From an uncultured Colwellia sp. (GTDB lineage: Bacteria; Pseudomonadota; Gammaproteobacteria; Enterobacterales; Alteromonadaceae), in contig CAJWBY010000007.1 of NCBI GenBank assembly GCA_913020705.1, forward strand, positions 1 to 61,493: a stretch of 61,493 bases of DNA, written 5' to 3'. Under the pieces are notes generated by a model. The model had not been told where the DNA came from, did not search any database, and saw only the letters and a program-made list of their open reading frames with translations. Shown here piece after piece: positions 27,110 to 36,191 of the stretch (position 1 is the stretch's first letter; every line of letters starts with the position of its first letter). The position numbers were made by a program, and so were the translations under genes.

Positions 27110-27709
27110 ATGATGAATGAACAAGTAAAACTCGTTTTTAAAGAACACCCAACCATGTTGTTTACCTTTTGCTATTTTATTATCACCATTATTGGCGTGC
27201 TCTATAGTTATTTTTTCTACAAAGAATTTGGTATCAACATTATCAAATTTGCAGACTTGAGTGACTTCTTATTAGCATCAATATTGGAGCCTAAATCATT
27301 ACTCATCTTCATCTCATTAATAGCTATCACTATTTTCTTTTACTGGTTTGATAATTCATTGAGGAAAAAATATAAAGGTTATGGCAATTTTGTAGCGAAA
27401 AAATTAAAAGCTAAATACACCGACCCTATTAGTTACGTTATAATTTTAGTGTTTTATACCACCTTCCTTGTTCAACATTTAGCAATAGATAATGCCAAAG
27501 AAGTAAAGTCGGGTAATACTGATGATTTTATCGTTAGGATTTCAGATCCTGGTGAGCATAAAGTTGAGAAAACCTTAGCTTTATTAGGAAGTTCTAGTCG
27601 ATATATCTATTTATATGATAATGAAAAATCTGAGGCGAAAATTATCCCTGTAGAGAATGTTTCCTTTATGGTTAAGAAGATTGTAATCGTAGAAGACAGC
27701 AATAAATAA
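27110..27709 (+). CDS. Hypothetical membrane protein, 199 residues
   Basis: I recognise no family. Three hydrophobic segments are visible: about residues 16-37 ('FTFCYFIITIIGVLYSYFF'), 58-82 and 107-122, with a basic loop 'DNSLRKKYKGYG' between the second and third. The C-terminal 70 residues are hydrophilic and probably form a small domain. ATG codons are at 27110 and 27113. It is monocistronic; neighbours give no clue. Confidence 0.65.
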   Translation: MMNEQVKLVFKEHPTMLFTFCYFIITIIGVLYSYFFYKEFGINIIKFADLSDFLLASILEPKSLLIFISLIAITIFFYWFDNSLRKKYKGYGNFVAKKLKAKYTDPISYVIILVFYTTFLVQHLAIDNAKEVKSGNTDDFIVRISDPGEHKVEKTLALLGSSSRYIYLYDNEKSEAKIIPVENVSFMVKKIVIVEDSNK

Positions 27710-27926
27710 CTGCGATGGGTAATTAGCTCAATGATTCTATCTAAATGATATACGTAAAATTATCAATGTCGCGTAGATGTGGAGAGTAGAAACAGAGTGC
27801 TGATTGAATAGAAATATTACTATGCTGTCCAAACACATTAGTGTCCTTTTATTTTATAATTCATTCTGCTTAGCAGGCCTTCACCTTTGAGAGCATCAAG
27901 TGATTTGAGTTTAGGGACATACGTAC

Positions 27927-28904
27927 TTAAATCCTTGCAGGCAATGTTGCGGTGTTATCTAGCGACATATTTAGTTGCTGCTGTTTATTTCTCAATATGG
28001 TTAACGCTTGCTCTTGGCTAACGTTAACAAAGATGACGTTGTCACCAGGGGCTAACTGTGCCAATTTGGCTAAATCAGCACTGATAACGACGGCTATCCG
28101 TGGGTAACCTCCAATGGTTTGACCGTCAACAGACGAAATGATCGGTAAACCTGATGGGGGAATTTGAATACTACCCTGAATTAAGCCACTAGAGGTAATG
28201 TTCAAAGGACTATGGAAATTTATCGGCTCACCTTCCAATCTTAATCCCATCCGGTTCGAATTTGGATTAATACTGAATGTTTGCTGATAAAAACTCTCTT
28301 TTTGTGCGGCATTAAATAATGAACTTTCAGGCGCTTTAACACAACGAAGAAAACAATTATCACCAGGGTTAAGGTCATTTTTATGATCAATAATTCTTAA
28401 TGACGTTTGCAATTTTATATCTGTGGAATTAATAGAAAAGTGTGTGTTATCTCTAATAACTTTACCATTAATACCGCCATAACCCGCGGTTAAATGTGTT
28501 GCTTTACTGCCCAATACATCTTGTAGTACTTTGTTTTCAAATAACAACTCTCCAGTGAAAGCCATATAAGCTCTAGCACCTTGTAATCGTTTGCCAAAGT
28601 TGAGTTTGTCCCCAGATTTTACATGGATTGTTTGATAGCTAGAAACGGGTAAGTTGTTTAGCGTCAACTCAAATTTGGCTCCTGTTATCGAGATGTATAA
28701 GCTTTGAGAAAATTCAATGGTCGGGCCGATCAAGGTAAATTCAAATAATGTCGATGTTTGGGCTTTACCGACCAACCAGTTAGCCATTGCCATTGCCGTT
28801 GTATCCATAGCGCCACTTGTTGAAACGCCTTGATGCATTAAGCCTCGACGACCACCGTCTTGAATGCTCGTTTGTAGTCCTGATTTAATGAAATGAATGG
28901 CCAT
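27927..28904 (-). CDS. pxpC: 5-oxoprolinase subunit PxpC (KipA-like, AHS2 domain)
   Basis: A 325-residue AHS2-domain protein starting 'MAIHFIKSGLQTSIQDGGRR', with 'GAMDTTAMAMANWLVG' and late 'PSGLPIISSVDGQTIGGYPR' motifs typical of the family. With PxpA and PxpB it forms the ATP-dependent enzyme that opens 5-oxoproline to glutamate. The ATG shares its A with the stop codon of pxpB (TAATG), so a longer ORF to 28925 is not the start. Last gene of the operon nramp-like, pxpA, pxpB, pxpC. Confidence 0.93.
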   Translation of the reverse strand: MAIHFIKSGLQTSIQDGGRRGLMHQGVSTSGAMDTTAMAMANWLVGKAQTSTLFEFTLIGPTIEFSQSLYISITGAKFELTLNNLPVSSYQTIHVKSGDKLNFGKRLQGARAYMAFTGELLFENKVLQDVLGSKATHLTAGYGGINGKVIRDNTHFSINSTDIKLQTSLRIIDHKNDLNPGDNCFLRCVKAPESSLFNAAQKESFYQQTFSINPNSNRMGLRLEGEPINFHSPLNITSSGLIQGSIQIPPSGLPIISSVDGQTIGGYPRIAVVISADLAKLAQLAPGDNVIFVNVSQEQALTILRNKQQQLNMSLDNTATLPARI

Positions 28905-29620
28905 TATGTGACCTTTTCTAAGCATTTATTAAATTCTGCTAAAGAAATTTCAACAAATTTGATCCTATCAAGCGGTGCTGCAATGAAAGGTTTATCTGTT
29001 CCTACTGCAAATAGATTTAAAGGGGTTTGGCCGATGATATGCCAACCGCCAGGGCTAGCAACAGGATAAATGCCAGTCTGGTCTCCTCCAATGCCCACAG
29101 AACCAGGAGCGATTCTCAATTTTGGTACCTGCTTACGTGGACAGCATAATTCAGACATTAAGCCCCCTAAATATAGAAATCCGGGTAAAAAACCTAGCAT
29201 GTGAACGAGATATTCTGGTTGAGTGTGCTTAGCAATAACTTCCTGAGGATTAATGCCTGCATAGCTGGCTATATAGTTCAGATCTGGTGCCAACGATTGA
29301 TGGTAACAAACCGGTACTTCAATTAAACGAGCTTGATAAACGTAGCCAGTCAAATCTTCTTGTAAGAGATCATTAAGCAATGATTTTAAAGACTGGACTG
29401 ATAACTCTAGTGGATTAAAACAAATAGTGAGGCTGTTATAAGCGGGAATTAGTTCAGATATTGTTGGTGTCTCGGTAAAGCGACGCTTAAGTAAAAAGGA
29501 TAATTGCATGATCACTTTAGTTAATTGTTCACTCGCGGGTAAATCAAACAATAAGGTGATCGCGCTATCGCCATTTTCAACGATACGATAGCTATTTTTC
29601 AAGGTTAAGATATTACTCAC
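28904..29620 (-). CDS. pxpB: 5-oxoprolinase subunit PxpB (KipI-like, AHS1 domain)
   Basis: A 238-residue AHS1-domain subunit: 'GDSAITLLF' near the start, 'HMLGFLPGFLYLGGL' and 'IAPGSVGIGGDQTGIYPVAS' with 'PGGWHIIGQTP' in the conserved core. It works with PxpC in 5-oxoproline activation. It overlaps pxpA by 4 bases and pxpC by 1, a tight translationally coupled series. Confidence 0.94.
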   Translation of the reverse strand: MSNILTLKNSYRIVENGDSAITLLFDLPASEQLTKVIMQLSFLLKRRFTETPTISELIPAYNSLTICFNPLELSVQSLKSLLNDLLQEDLTGYVYQARLIEVPVCYHQSLAPDLNYIASYAGINPQEVIAKHTQPEYLVHMLGFLPGFLYLGGLMSELCCPRKQVPKLRIAPGSVGIGGDQTGIYPVASPGGWHIIGQTPLNLFAVGTDKPFIAAPLDRIKFVEISLAEFNKCLEKVT

Positions 29621-30375
29621 AAAATAGAAATCCCACTGTCTTTTAAGCTCTTCGACAATGCTTGTGCAATAACCACGGCATTGGGGTTATCGCCATGTAA
29701 ACACAAGGTTTTTACAACGGGGCTAATAAATTTTTGGTCGCTAGTTTTAATCTCTGCCCCTAAAGCCAGCGCTTTAGCTTGCGTTAAACTTTCACTTTGA
29801 TCAACAATAACAGCTCCGTCTTCAGAGCGCGGTGTTAATTTTCCATTTGCCTTATAACGCCTGTCGATAAAGCCTTCTGCTATGAAGTTTAACCCAGTAG
29901 CAATACAAGCTTTTTGGAATAATCCACCAGATAGACCAATAACCGTATATAACGGATAATGCTGATATAAGAAATTAGCTAACGCATCAGCTAGTTCGAA
30001 TTGTTGTTCTATATCGTTATATAAAGCGCCATGAAACTTTATATGGTGCAAAATAACTCGCTGCTCTTGAGCTATAGCGCTAAGGCGTTTAATTTGATTA
30101 TTTAACGAATCAATCAATACATCAATAGGTTGTTTTAACGAAACGCGGCCAAAGTTATCTCGGTCTTCATAACCTGGATGAATACCCGCTTTGATATTGT
30201 GAATAGTGGAATTTTTCAAAGACAATGTCATGGTCAGATCATTACCTGCATGTCCACCAGAGGCTATGTTGCAACGTGAGATAAATGGCATGATTTGAGC
30301 ATCCTGCAAACAGTCTTGCTCTGTAGTACCTTCCCCTAAATCACAATTTATATCAATAAAACGATTACTACTCAT
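29617..30375 (-). CDS. pxpA: 5-oxoprolinase subunit PxpA (LamB/YcsF family)
   Basis: A 252-residue LamB/YcsF-fold subunit with 'IDINCDLGEG' at the start, 'NIASGGHAGND' and 'KFHGALYND', and 'CLHGDNPNAV' near the end. It hydrolyses the activated oxoproline in the cytoplasm. The start ATG 30375 ('MSSNRFIDIN') gives the normal family N-terminus; a longer ORF to 30435 would overlap the upstream transporter and add an unrelated 20 residues. Confidence 0.93.
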   Translation of the reverse strand: MSSNRFIDINCDLGEGTTEQDCLQDAQIMPFISRCNIASGGHAGNDLTMTLSLKNSTIHNIKAGIHPGYEDRDNFGRVSLKQPIDVLIDSLNNQIKRLSAIAQEQRVILHHIKFHGALYNDIEQQFELADALANFLYQHYPLYTVIGLSGGLFQKACIATGLNFIAEGFIDRRYKANGKLTPRSEDGAVIVDQSESLTQAKALALGAEIKTSDQKFISPVVKTLCLHGDNPNAVVIAQALSKSLKDSGISIL

Positions 30376-30397
30376 GAATACACGCTTAACCTTGAAA

Positions 30398-31618
30398 TTA
30401 AAGTAAACCAAATGCCGAAAATAAACTTCTACCACTGAGGAGTAACGTTACTAAAATAACCAGCCCTGCCAGAATGTTTTGTTTTAGGGTGTTGCGGTAT
30501 TCTCCTAATGCGGCCGTATTCATTATCCATAATAAAAATATCGTCACTATAGGTAATAAAATACCATTAGCAACTTGAGCAAACCAAATAACAGCCATAG
30601 GTTTGTATCCTAAGCTTGCTCCTAAAACACCGATAACTAAAATAGTGAGCCATATCAATTTAAAACTATTTTCATGCAAGTCATTCTTTAAATTTAAAAT
30701 ACCACTGAGGGCAAAAGCTGCGGCTAAAGGTGCGGTAACGGCAGAAGATATACCTGATGCAAACAAACCTATACCAATAAATATACTCGCCATATCTCCA
30801 AATAGTGGCTGTAATGCTGGAGCAAGATCTGCAGCCGATTTTATTGATAATTGATTACCAAAAAAGGCTGTTGCTGCGGTTGATAAAATAGCAATGGAAA
30901 TTAAACCACCTAACGGTATTGAGATATATAAGTCTCTTCTCGCTTTAGGTAAATCGTTTGTTGAGTGCCATTTTTTACTGGCACTTGCGGCATGTAGAAA
31001 CAAGTTATAGGGCACAACCGTTGTGCCAATTAAAGCAATTACCGTTAAGGTTGCCCCTGTTGGTATTTGCGGAATAAGCAATCCGCGAAACAAAGCACTT
31101 AAGTCGGGATTAGTGAGTAAGAAAGTAAGAATGAATGAAATACTCATCACCCCAACAAGCACAATCAGTGCTTTTTCTATAACTTTATAACTACCTGTAA
31201 TCAATAACAAAAAAGCTACAATACCAATTAACAAAGGAAATACAATATTGGCTGACGCTATTTTCCAATCTAGTTGCTCAACAATACCTATAAGGCCTAA
31301 ACTCGCCCCTGAAATATTACCACTTTGATAAGCACCATTACCGATAACAATGGCGCTAACAACTAAAAATATTGCGAGAGCTCTAAGCAGTGGGTGCTTA
31401 CAGGCATTACGTATGTTTTCTCCTAAGCCTTCCTGAGTCACAATACCTAATCTTGCAGTCATTTCTTGCAAAATTATTGTAGCGATCACCGAAAATAATA
31501 AGGCCCATACAAGAGCGAAACCATAATTTGCACCTGCTAACGAAGCAGTAATAACTGTGCCTGGGCCGATAAAAGCCGCTGTCACTAAAAATGCAGGACC
31601 TATTTGAGGAAATTTCAT
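30398..31618 (-). CDS. NRAMP-fold transporter without canonical metal ligands (YcsG-like)
   Basis: A 406-residue inner-membrane protein with about 11 TM helices and NRAMP-family similarity along its length. The TM1 segment reads 'FIGPGTVITAS' where metal transporters have D-P-G-N, so both the Asp and the Asn ligands are missing. The TM6 segment reads 'TVVPYNLFLHA', with Val where the metal-binding Met of M-P-H sits. It heads the pxpABC operon (22 bases before pxpA), like YcsG beside YcsF in Bacillus. I infer uptake of 5-oxoproline or a related organic solute, not Mn/Fe transport. Confidence 0.85.
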   Translation of the reverse strand: MKFPQIGPAFLVTAAFIGPGTVITASLAGANYGFALVWALLFSVIATIILQEMTARLGIVTQEGLGENIRNACKHPLLRALAIFLVVSAIVIGNGAYQSGNISGASLGLIGIVEQLDWKIASANIVFPLLIGIVAFLLLITGSYKVIEKALIVLVGVMSISFILTFLLTNPDLSALFRGLLIPQIPTGATLTVIALIGTTVVPYNLFLHAASASKKWHSTNDLPKARRDLYISIPLGGLISIAILSTAATAFFGNQLSIKSAADLAPALQPLFGDMASIFIGIGLFASGISSAVTAPLAAAFALSGILNLKNDLHENSFKLIWLTILVIGVLGASLGYKPMAVIWFAQVANGILLPIVTIFLLWIMNTAALGEYRNTLKQNILAGLVILVTLLLSGRSLFSAFGLL

Positions 31619-31621
31619 TCA

Positions 31622-32016
31622 ACAGCTCTTTATTATTATTGTTTTTAGGTTTGATAGTATAAAAGCCGTTGAATAAAGAGGCAATCTATAATATTAAGAT
31701 TTCAAATTGCCCATAGGTTCATCTGTTAATAGTATTGGAGGGTTAAAATTAACTTTCTAGCAACTGCTACGCGCTGTTGTTTCTTTTTTATTCATATTTT
31801 CTGTCGGATAAAATAAATTAGAGCATTTTGTGTAACTAGCTGATTTATAATTTAAGTTTGTTTTTTAATCTGTTTTTGATTGATTATTATGACATTGTTA
31901 CTCTGTTGCTAATTGCTACATTAATTAAGCCATTAATTATCGTTAATAGTAGCATTGTGCCTCGCTTTAGATTAAATTTGCCGCCCTTAATCCAGTCCAG
32001 TTAACAAGAGCGCCTT
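31622..32016. other. Divergent intergenic region between transporter and zapB-like genes
   Basis: About 395 bases with no ORF worth reporting. It must hold the promoters of the pxp operon (minus) and the zapB-zapA genes (plus). It is T-rich at 31790-31900. I could not assign a confident -10/-35 pair, and no 6S RNA-like sequence is visible. Confidence 0.4.
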
Positions 32017-32247
32017 ATGCTAGAAAACACTCTCCCACAACTCGAACAACTGATCGAAAAAATTATTGATAAAAATAACAAATTGAAAGCACAAGTTTCA
32101 GAATTAGAACTGCAGAAAGCGGATTTAGTAGATGAAAATGAAACGTTTCAACTTGAAGCACTCGAAAGCGAAGAAAAACAAAAACAAGCTAATATGACAT
32201 TAACCAGTTTATTAGACAAATTACAAAGCGTTGAAGAGGTCAGTTAA
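32017..32247 (+). CDS. ZapB-like coiled-coil cell division protein (TIGR02449 type)
   Basis: A 76-residue, almost entirely coiled-coil, acidic protein ('LEQLIEKIIDKNNKLKAQVS', heptad Leu spacing). It resembles the short TIGR02449 family found just before zapA in many gammaproteobacteria and considered ZapB-like. It would support Z-ring assembly near FtsZ through ZapA. AAGAG precedes the ATG. Its TAA overlaps the zapA start (TAATG), so translation is coupled. Confidence 0.8.
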   Translation: MLENTLPQLEQLIEKIIDKNNKLKAQVSELELQKADLVDENETFQLEALESEEKQKQANMTLTSLLDKLQSVEEVS

Positions 32248-32534
32248 TGACTGTTGAAGACTCTAAAGGCATCAGCATTAACATTATGGGCAAGCAACAT
32301 CAATTTGCTTGCTCAGCTGAACAAGCAGAGGATTTAACGCAAGCAGCCATTAAGCTTGCTGCTATGTGTAATGACATTAAGCAGCAGGCAAGTTCTCGCA
32401 GTAACGAACATGCTTTATTGGTTGCGTCGCTTAATTTGAGTTATTCATTATTGATGGCAAATAATAAAGTTGATCGCTATCAGCAAGGACATGAAGCTTT
32501 AGTTACCAAGCTTTTGAATGCGACAGAGTGCTAA
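32247..32534 (+). CDS. zapA: Cell division protein ZapA
   Basis: A 95-residue ZapA-family protein: N-terminal 'ISINIMGKQHQFAC' strand pair, then a long helical dimerisation region ('HALLVASLNLSYSLL'). ZapA cross-links FtsZ protofilaments. It is coupled to the ZapB-like gene by a one-base overlap and lies 90 bases before minC. Confidence 0.92.
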   Translation: MTVEDSKGISINIMGKQHQFACSAEQAEDLTQAAIKLAAMCNDIKQQASSRSNEHALLVASLNLSYSLLMANNKVDRYQQGHEALVTKLLNATEC

Positions 32535-32624
32535 TTATCGCTAGTTTCAATGCTATTTGAATAGCAATAAAAACGACTAGATATACAGAAACATTCAATT
32601 ATATTATTTAGGAAAACCTTCTTT

Positions 32625-33392
32625 ATGGCTGAAGCCAGCATTGAATTTAAAGGGTCGAGTTTTACCCTATCTGTTTTACATTTAAAAACGTCAACATTAT
32701 CTGACTTTCGTGATGATTTGAAAAAGAAAGTTGCCCAAGCACCCGACTTCTTTTATTTAGTTCCAATCGTTGTTGATATAGAACGTTTAGACAGTTCTAT
32801 TGATTACCAAGCGGTAAAGTTATTGGTTGAAGAATTTAAATTCACCTTTGTTGGCTTTACGGGTAGCGTTTCTAAAGAACAGCGAAAGCTTATTCGAGAG
32901 TTGGGTTTCTCGTTTATTAACTCCGCAAATAGCACAGCAAATAGTTCGCTAAATAACTCGGTCAGTAATACTGAGACAGTTGATAAGTCAACAAAAGCCA
33001 AAATAGCTGATGAAGCTGTTGTGGTGAAAGTTGAACAAGCTCAAGTGTTCCCTCAGGTTTCGTTATTCACAGATAAAATACACCGTGGACAAATTCGTTC
33101 AGGTCAGCAAATCTACGCAAAAGACCAAAATTTGGTGATCATTGGTTCCGTATCAGCAGGAGCCGAAGTTATTGCCGATGGTAATATTCATGTTTATGGT
33201 TCACTACGAGGCCGCGCGATTGCTGGCGCTAAAGGACATCATCAAGCACAAATTTATTGTCAAAATCTTGAAGCAGAATTGGTTTCAATCAATGGTAACT
33301 ATTGGCTAAGCGAGTCTATGGAACAGCATTGGAGCTCGCCTGCATATATACATTTATCAGACACTGAATTGGTGTCATCAAAACTTATTTAG
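32625..33392 (+). CDS. minC: Septum-site determining protein MinC
   Basis: A 255-residue FtsZ inhibitor. The N-terminal alpha/beta domain is about 1-105, followed by a low-complexity Ser/Asn linker ('NSANSTANSSLNNSVSN', about 108-125), then the C-terminal beta-helix domain ('RSGQQIYAKDQNLVIIGSVS', 'YGSLRGRAIAGAKG') that binds MinD. TTAGGAAAA lies upstream of the ATG. First gene of minCDE. Confidence 0.95.
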   Translation: MAEASIEFKGSSFTLSVLHLKTSTLSDFRDDLKKKVAQAPDFFYLVPIVVDIERLDSSIDYQAVKLLVEEFKFTFVGFTGSVSKEQRKLIRELGFSFINSANSTANSSLNNSVSNTETVDKSTKAKIADEAVVVKVEQAQVFPQVSLFTDKIHRGQIRSGQQIYAKDQNLVIIGSVSAGAEVIADGNIHVYGSLRGRAIAGAKGHHQAQIYCQNLEAELVSINGNYWLSESMEQHWSSPAYIHLSDTELVSSKLI

Positions 33393-33430
33393 TTAATTTA
33401 CTTCATTTATTTAGAAAGGATATTCGGTCT

Positions 33431-34240
33431 ATGGCACGAATAATAGTTGTAACATCAGGAAAAGGTGGCGTTGGTAAAACGACATCAAGCGCCGCTATTG
33501 GTATTGGTTTGGCTTTAAAAGGTCATAAAGTTGTTTTAATCGACTTTGATATAGGTTTACGTAACCTCGATCTTATTATGGGATGCGAACGTCGCGTAGT
33601 TTATGATTTTGTTAATGTCATTAACGGCGAGGCGACTTTAAATCAAGCACTCATAAAAGATAAACGTGTGAGTAGTTTGTCAATATTGCCAGCGTCACAA
33701 ACACGTGATAAAGATGCATTAAATAAAGAAAACGTCGGTAAAGTACTTGAAGACCTTAAAGAAAGGTTTGATTATATTATTTGTGACTCACCTGCGGGTA
33801 TCGAAGCTGGTGCAATGATGGCACTTTACTATGCCGATGAAGCTATTGTTACCACAAACCCTGAAGTATCATCGGTACGTGATTCTGATCGAATTTTAGG
33901 TATGTTATCCAGCCGCTCTCGCCGTGCAGAACTTGGTTTAGAGCCAATCAAAGAACATTTGTTATTAACACGTTATTCTCCTAAAAGAGTAGAAGAGGGC
34001 GAAATGCTCAGTGTTGAAGATGTCGAAGATATTCTAGCAATCCCTTTGTTAGGTGTTATTCCTGAATCACAAGCGGTACTTAAAGCATCTAATGCAGGCG
34101 AACCTGTTATTTTAGATGTTGAAAGTGACGCAGGTAAGGCCTATCAAGATGTAATTGATCGTCTTTTAGGTGAAACAGTAGAATTTAGATTTTTAGTTGC
34201 TGAGAAAAAAGGCATTCTTAGTCGTTTATTTGGAGGTTAA
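33431..34240 (+). CDS. minD: Septum-site determining ATPase MinD
   Basis: A 269-residue ParA/MinD ATPase with a deviant Walker A 'GKGGVGKTTSS' at about 9-19, 'VLIDFDIGLRNLDL', 'IICDSPAGIE', and a C-terminal amphipathic membrane-targeting helix 'EKKGILSRLFGG'. It recruits MinC to the membrane and is released by MinE. AAAGGA lies upstream of the ATG. Confidence 0.97.
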   Translation: MARIIVVTSGKGGVGKTTSSAAIGIGLALKGHKVVLIDFDIGLRNLDLIMGCERRVVYDFVNVINGEATLNQALIKDKRVSSLSILPASQTRDKDALNKENVGKVLEDLKERFDYIICDSPAGIEAGAMMALYYADEAIVTTNPEVSSVRDSDRILGMLSSRSRRAELGLEPIKEHLLLTRYSPKRVEEGEMLSVEDVEDILAIPLLGVIPESQAVLKASNAGEPVILDVESDAGKAYQDVIDRLLGETVEFRFLVAEKKGILSRLFGG

Positions 34241-34241
34241 C

Positions 34242-34520
34242 ATGGCATTACTTGATTATTTTTTACGAAAAAAAGAAAAGCCAGTAACAACGGCTTCAAA
34301 AGCCAAAGAGCGTTTGCAAATTATTGTTGCTCATGAACGTAATAATCGTAATAAACAACCTGATTATTTACCGCAATTAACAGAAGATATTCTGAATGTA
34401 TTACGTAAGTATGTTCAAGTATCAGACAAAAGTTTGTCGATTAACCTTGATAACAAAGGTGGTGAATTAAACGTTTTGGAATTAAATATTGAGTTACAGG
34501 ATGAGAATAACTCTGACTAA
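34242..34520 (+). CDS. minE: Cell division topological specificity factor MinE
   Basis: A 92-residue MinE: membrane-targeting start 'MALLDYFLRKKEK', the anti-MinCD helix 'AKERLQIIVAHERNN', and a C-terminal dimerisation domain. The ATG at 34242 follows the minD stop by one base with GGAGG inside the minD end; an ORF start at 34197 inside minD is not real. Confidence 0.96.
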   Translation: MALLDYFLRKKEKPVTTASKAKERLQIIVAHERNNRNKQPDYLPQLTEDILNVLRKYVQVSDKSLSINLDNKGGELNVLELNIELQDENNSD

Positions 34521-34578
34521 TAGCTCAAAACTATTTAGTCACATTTACTGCTGACAAAACATAATTCATATATATTCG

Positions 34579-34609
34579 AAAGGCCAATACGCGATGTATA
34601 GGCCTTTTT
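34579..34609 (+). terminator. Rho-independent terminator after minE
   Basis: AAAGGCC-AATAC pairs with GTAT-A-GGCCTTT (34579-34590 with 34596-34607, one mismatch), followed by a T-run. Confidence 0.85.
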
Positions 34610-34751
34610 GTTTTATTTTCTCTGAATAAATAGGAAATGAAAAACCAATACGTACAACTTAAAGACAGAGATTGACCGATTTTACTAACTCACCACAGAG
34701 AATTAAGTTAAAATGCTCGGCTATTAACCAAGCTTTGAGCTCTTTATATTA

Positions 34752-36062
34752 ATGACCACTGTTACAACCCCAGCCAACTTTTCTGAACTTGGCCTTATTA
34801 CACCTTTGTTAGCCCGATTAACTGAGCTGGAATATCAACAGCCAACGCCTATTCAAGCGCAAGCTATTCCAAGTGTATTAGCAGGACGTGACTTAATTGC
34901 AGGTGCAAACACCGGTTCAGGTAAAACAGCAACTTTTGCGTTACCCATTTTACAGCACACTTTTCAACACCAACATGCTGAAAAATCATTAAGCAGTAAA
35001 AGTAGTAAGGGTAATTATGTTACTGGGCTGATTTTAGTACCTACTCGCGAACTCGCGAAGCAAGTTGCTGACAGTATTAAGTCTTATGCGGCTCACTTTA
35101 ATGGCGCGATTAAAACAGTTGCTGTTTTTGGTGGTGTATCAGTTAATACTCAAATGCTGGCATTACGCGGTGGCACTGATATTTTAGTTGCAACGCCAGG
35201 TCGATTGATTGACTTAATTTCAAGTAATGCCATTAAGCTCGACTTGGTTAAAACTCTCGTTCTTGATGAAGCAGATCGCATGCTAAGCCTAGGTTTTACC
35301 GAAGAGCTGACAGCGTTATTGGCATTGTTGCCAAAGAAAAAACAAATTTTATTGTTTTCAGCAACATTTCCAGATCAAGTCAAAGCGTTAACGCAAGAGC
35401 TGCTTAACAACCCTATTGAAATACAAGTACAAAGTGCAGACGCCAGTACCTTAGTACAACGAGTATTTACTGTTAACAAGGGTGATAAAACAGCCGTGTT
35501 AGCACATTTAATTAAGCACAATGAATGGCGACAAGCACTTATATTTGTTAATGCTAAACATCATTGTGAACATTTAGCAGAAAAACTCGCTAAACGTGGC
35601 ATCACTGCTGAAGTGTTTCATGGCGATAAAGGACAGGGCGAACGAAGTCGAGTACTTGACGGGTTCAAAGCTGGCACGATAGACGTGTTAATTGCCACTG
35701 ATATTGCTGCTCGTGGTTTAGACATTGAAAAACTACCTGTAGTCATTAATTTTAACTTACCAAGAAGTCCATCAGATTACATGCACCGTATTGGTCGAAG
35801 TGGTCGTGCAGGTGAAGTAGGTTTAGCAATATCACTTATAGACCACGAAGATTATCATCATTTCAACGTGATCGAGAAGAAGAACAAGATCCGTCTTGAA
35901 CGTGAACAAGTAAAAGGTTTTGAAGCGGATGAAGTGAGAAGTGATTCCATTAATGCCGCAGAGAAACCTATGGCCAAGCCTGAAGGTACTGGTAAGAAAA
36001 AGCGTAAAAAGAAACCTTCAATAAATGCCGATATCTGGTCTGGATATTCTGACCCAGAATAA
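34752..36062 (+). CDS. DEAD-box ATP-dependent RNA helicase, RhlE type
   Basis: A 436-residue DEAD-box helicase with a Q motif ('QQPTPIQAQAIP'), Walker A 'GANTGSGKTATF', 'PTRELAKQV', 'VLDEADRML', 'LFSATFP', and 'HRIGRSGRAG' in the second domain. The basic C-terminal tail ('GKKKRKKKP') fits RhlE-like proteins that act on rRNA or mRNA. No ribosome site is strong. A hairpin terminator follows. Confidence 0.93.
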   Translation: MTTVTTPANFSELGLITPLLARLTELEYQQPTPIQAQAIPSVLAGRDLIAGANTGSGKTATFALPILQHTFQHQHAEKSLSSKSSKGNYVTGLILVPTRELAKQVADSIKSYAAHFNGAIKTVAVFGGVSVNTQMLALRGGTDILVATPGRLIDLISSNAIKLDLVKTLVLDEADRMLSLGFTEELTALLALLPKKKQILLFSATFPDQVKALTQELLNNPIEIQVQSADASTLVQRVFTVNKGDKTAVLAHLIKHNEWRQALIFVNAKHHCEHLAEKLAKRGITAEVFHGDKGQGERSRVLDGFKAGTIDVLIATDIAARGLDIEKLPVVINFNLPRSPSDYMHRIGRSGRAGEVGLAISLIDHEDYHHFNVIEKKNKIRLEREQVKGFEADEVRSDSINAAEKPMAKPEGTGKKKRKKKPSINADIWSGYSDPE

Positions 36063-36106
36063 GTTTCATTTCTTCATACATTATAGTTATTAATAAGAGT
36101 ACCTAC

Positions 36107-36127
36107 GCTAACGTAACGTTAGCTTTT
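36107..36127 (+). terminator. Terminator after the RhlE-type helicase gene
   Basis: GCTAACG-TAA-CGTTAGC (36107-36123) is followed by TTTT. A short but clean stem-loop. Confidence 0.7.
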
Positions 36128-36191
36128 GGCTTTATTAATCAAGATTTATTAACTTTTAGATAAGCCATTTTATATTGGGTGTACGTATTCA

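Noticed and set aside
32535..32624. Possible 6S RNA (ssrS) after zapA
   Set aside because: The gap to minC is only 90 bases, too short for 6S RNA, and no long closing stem is present.
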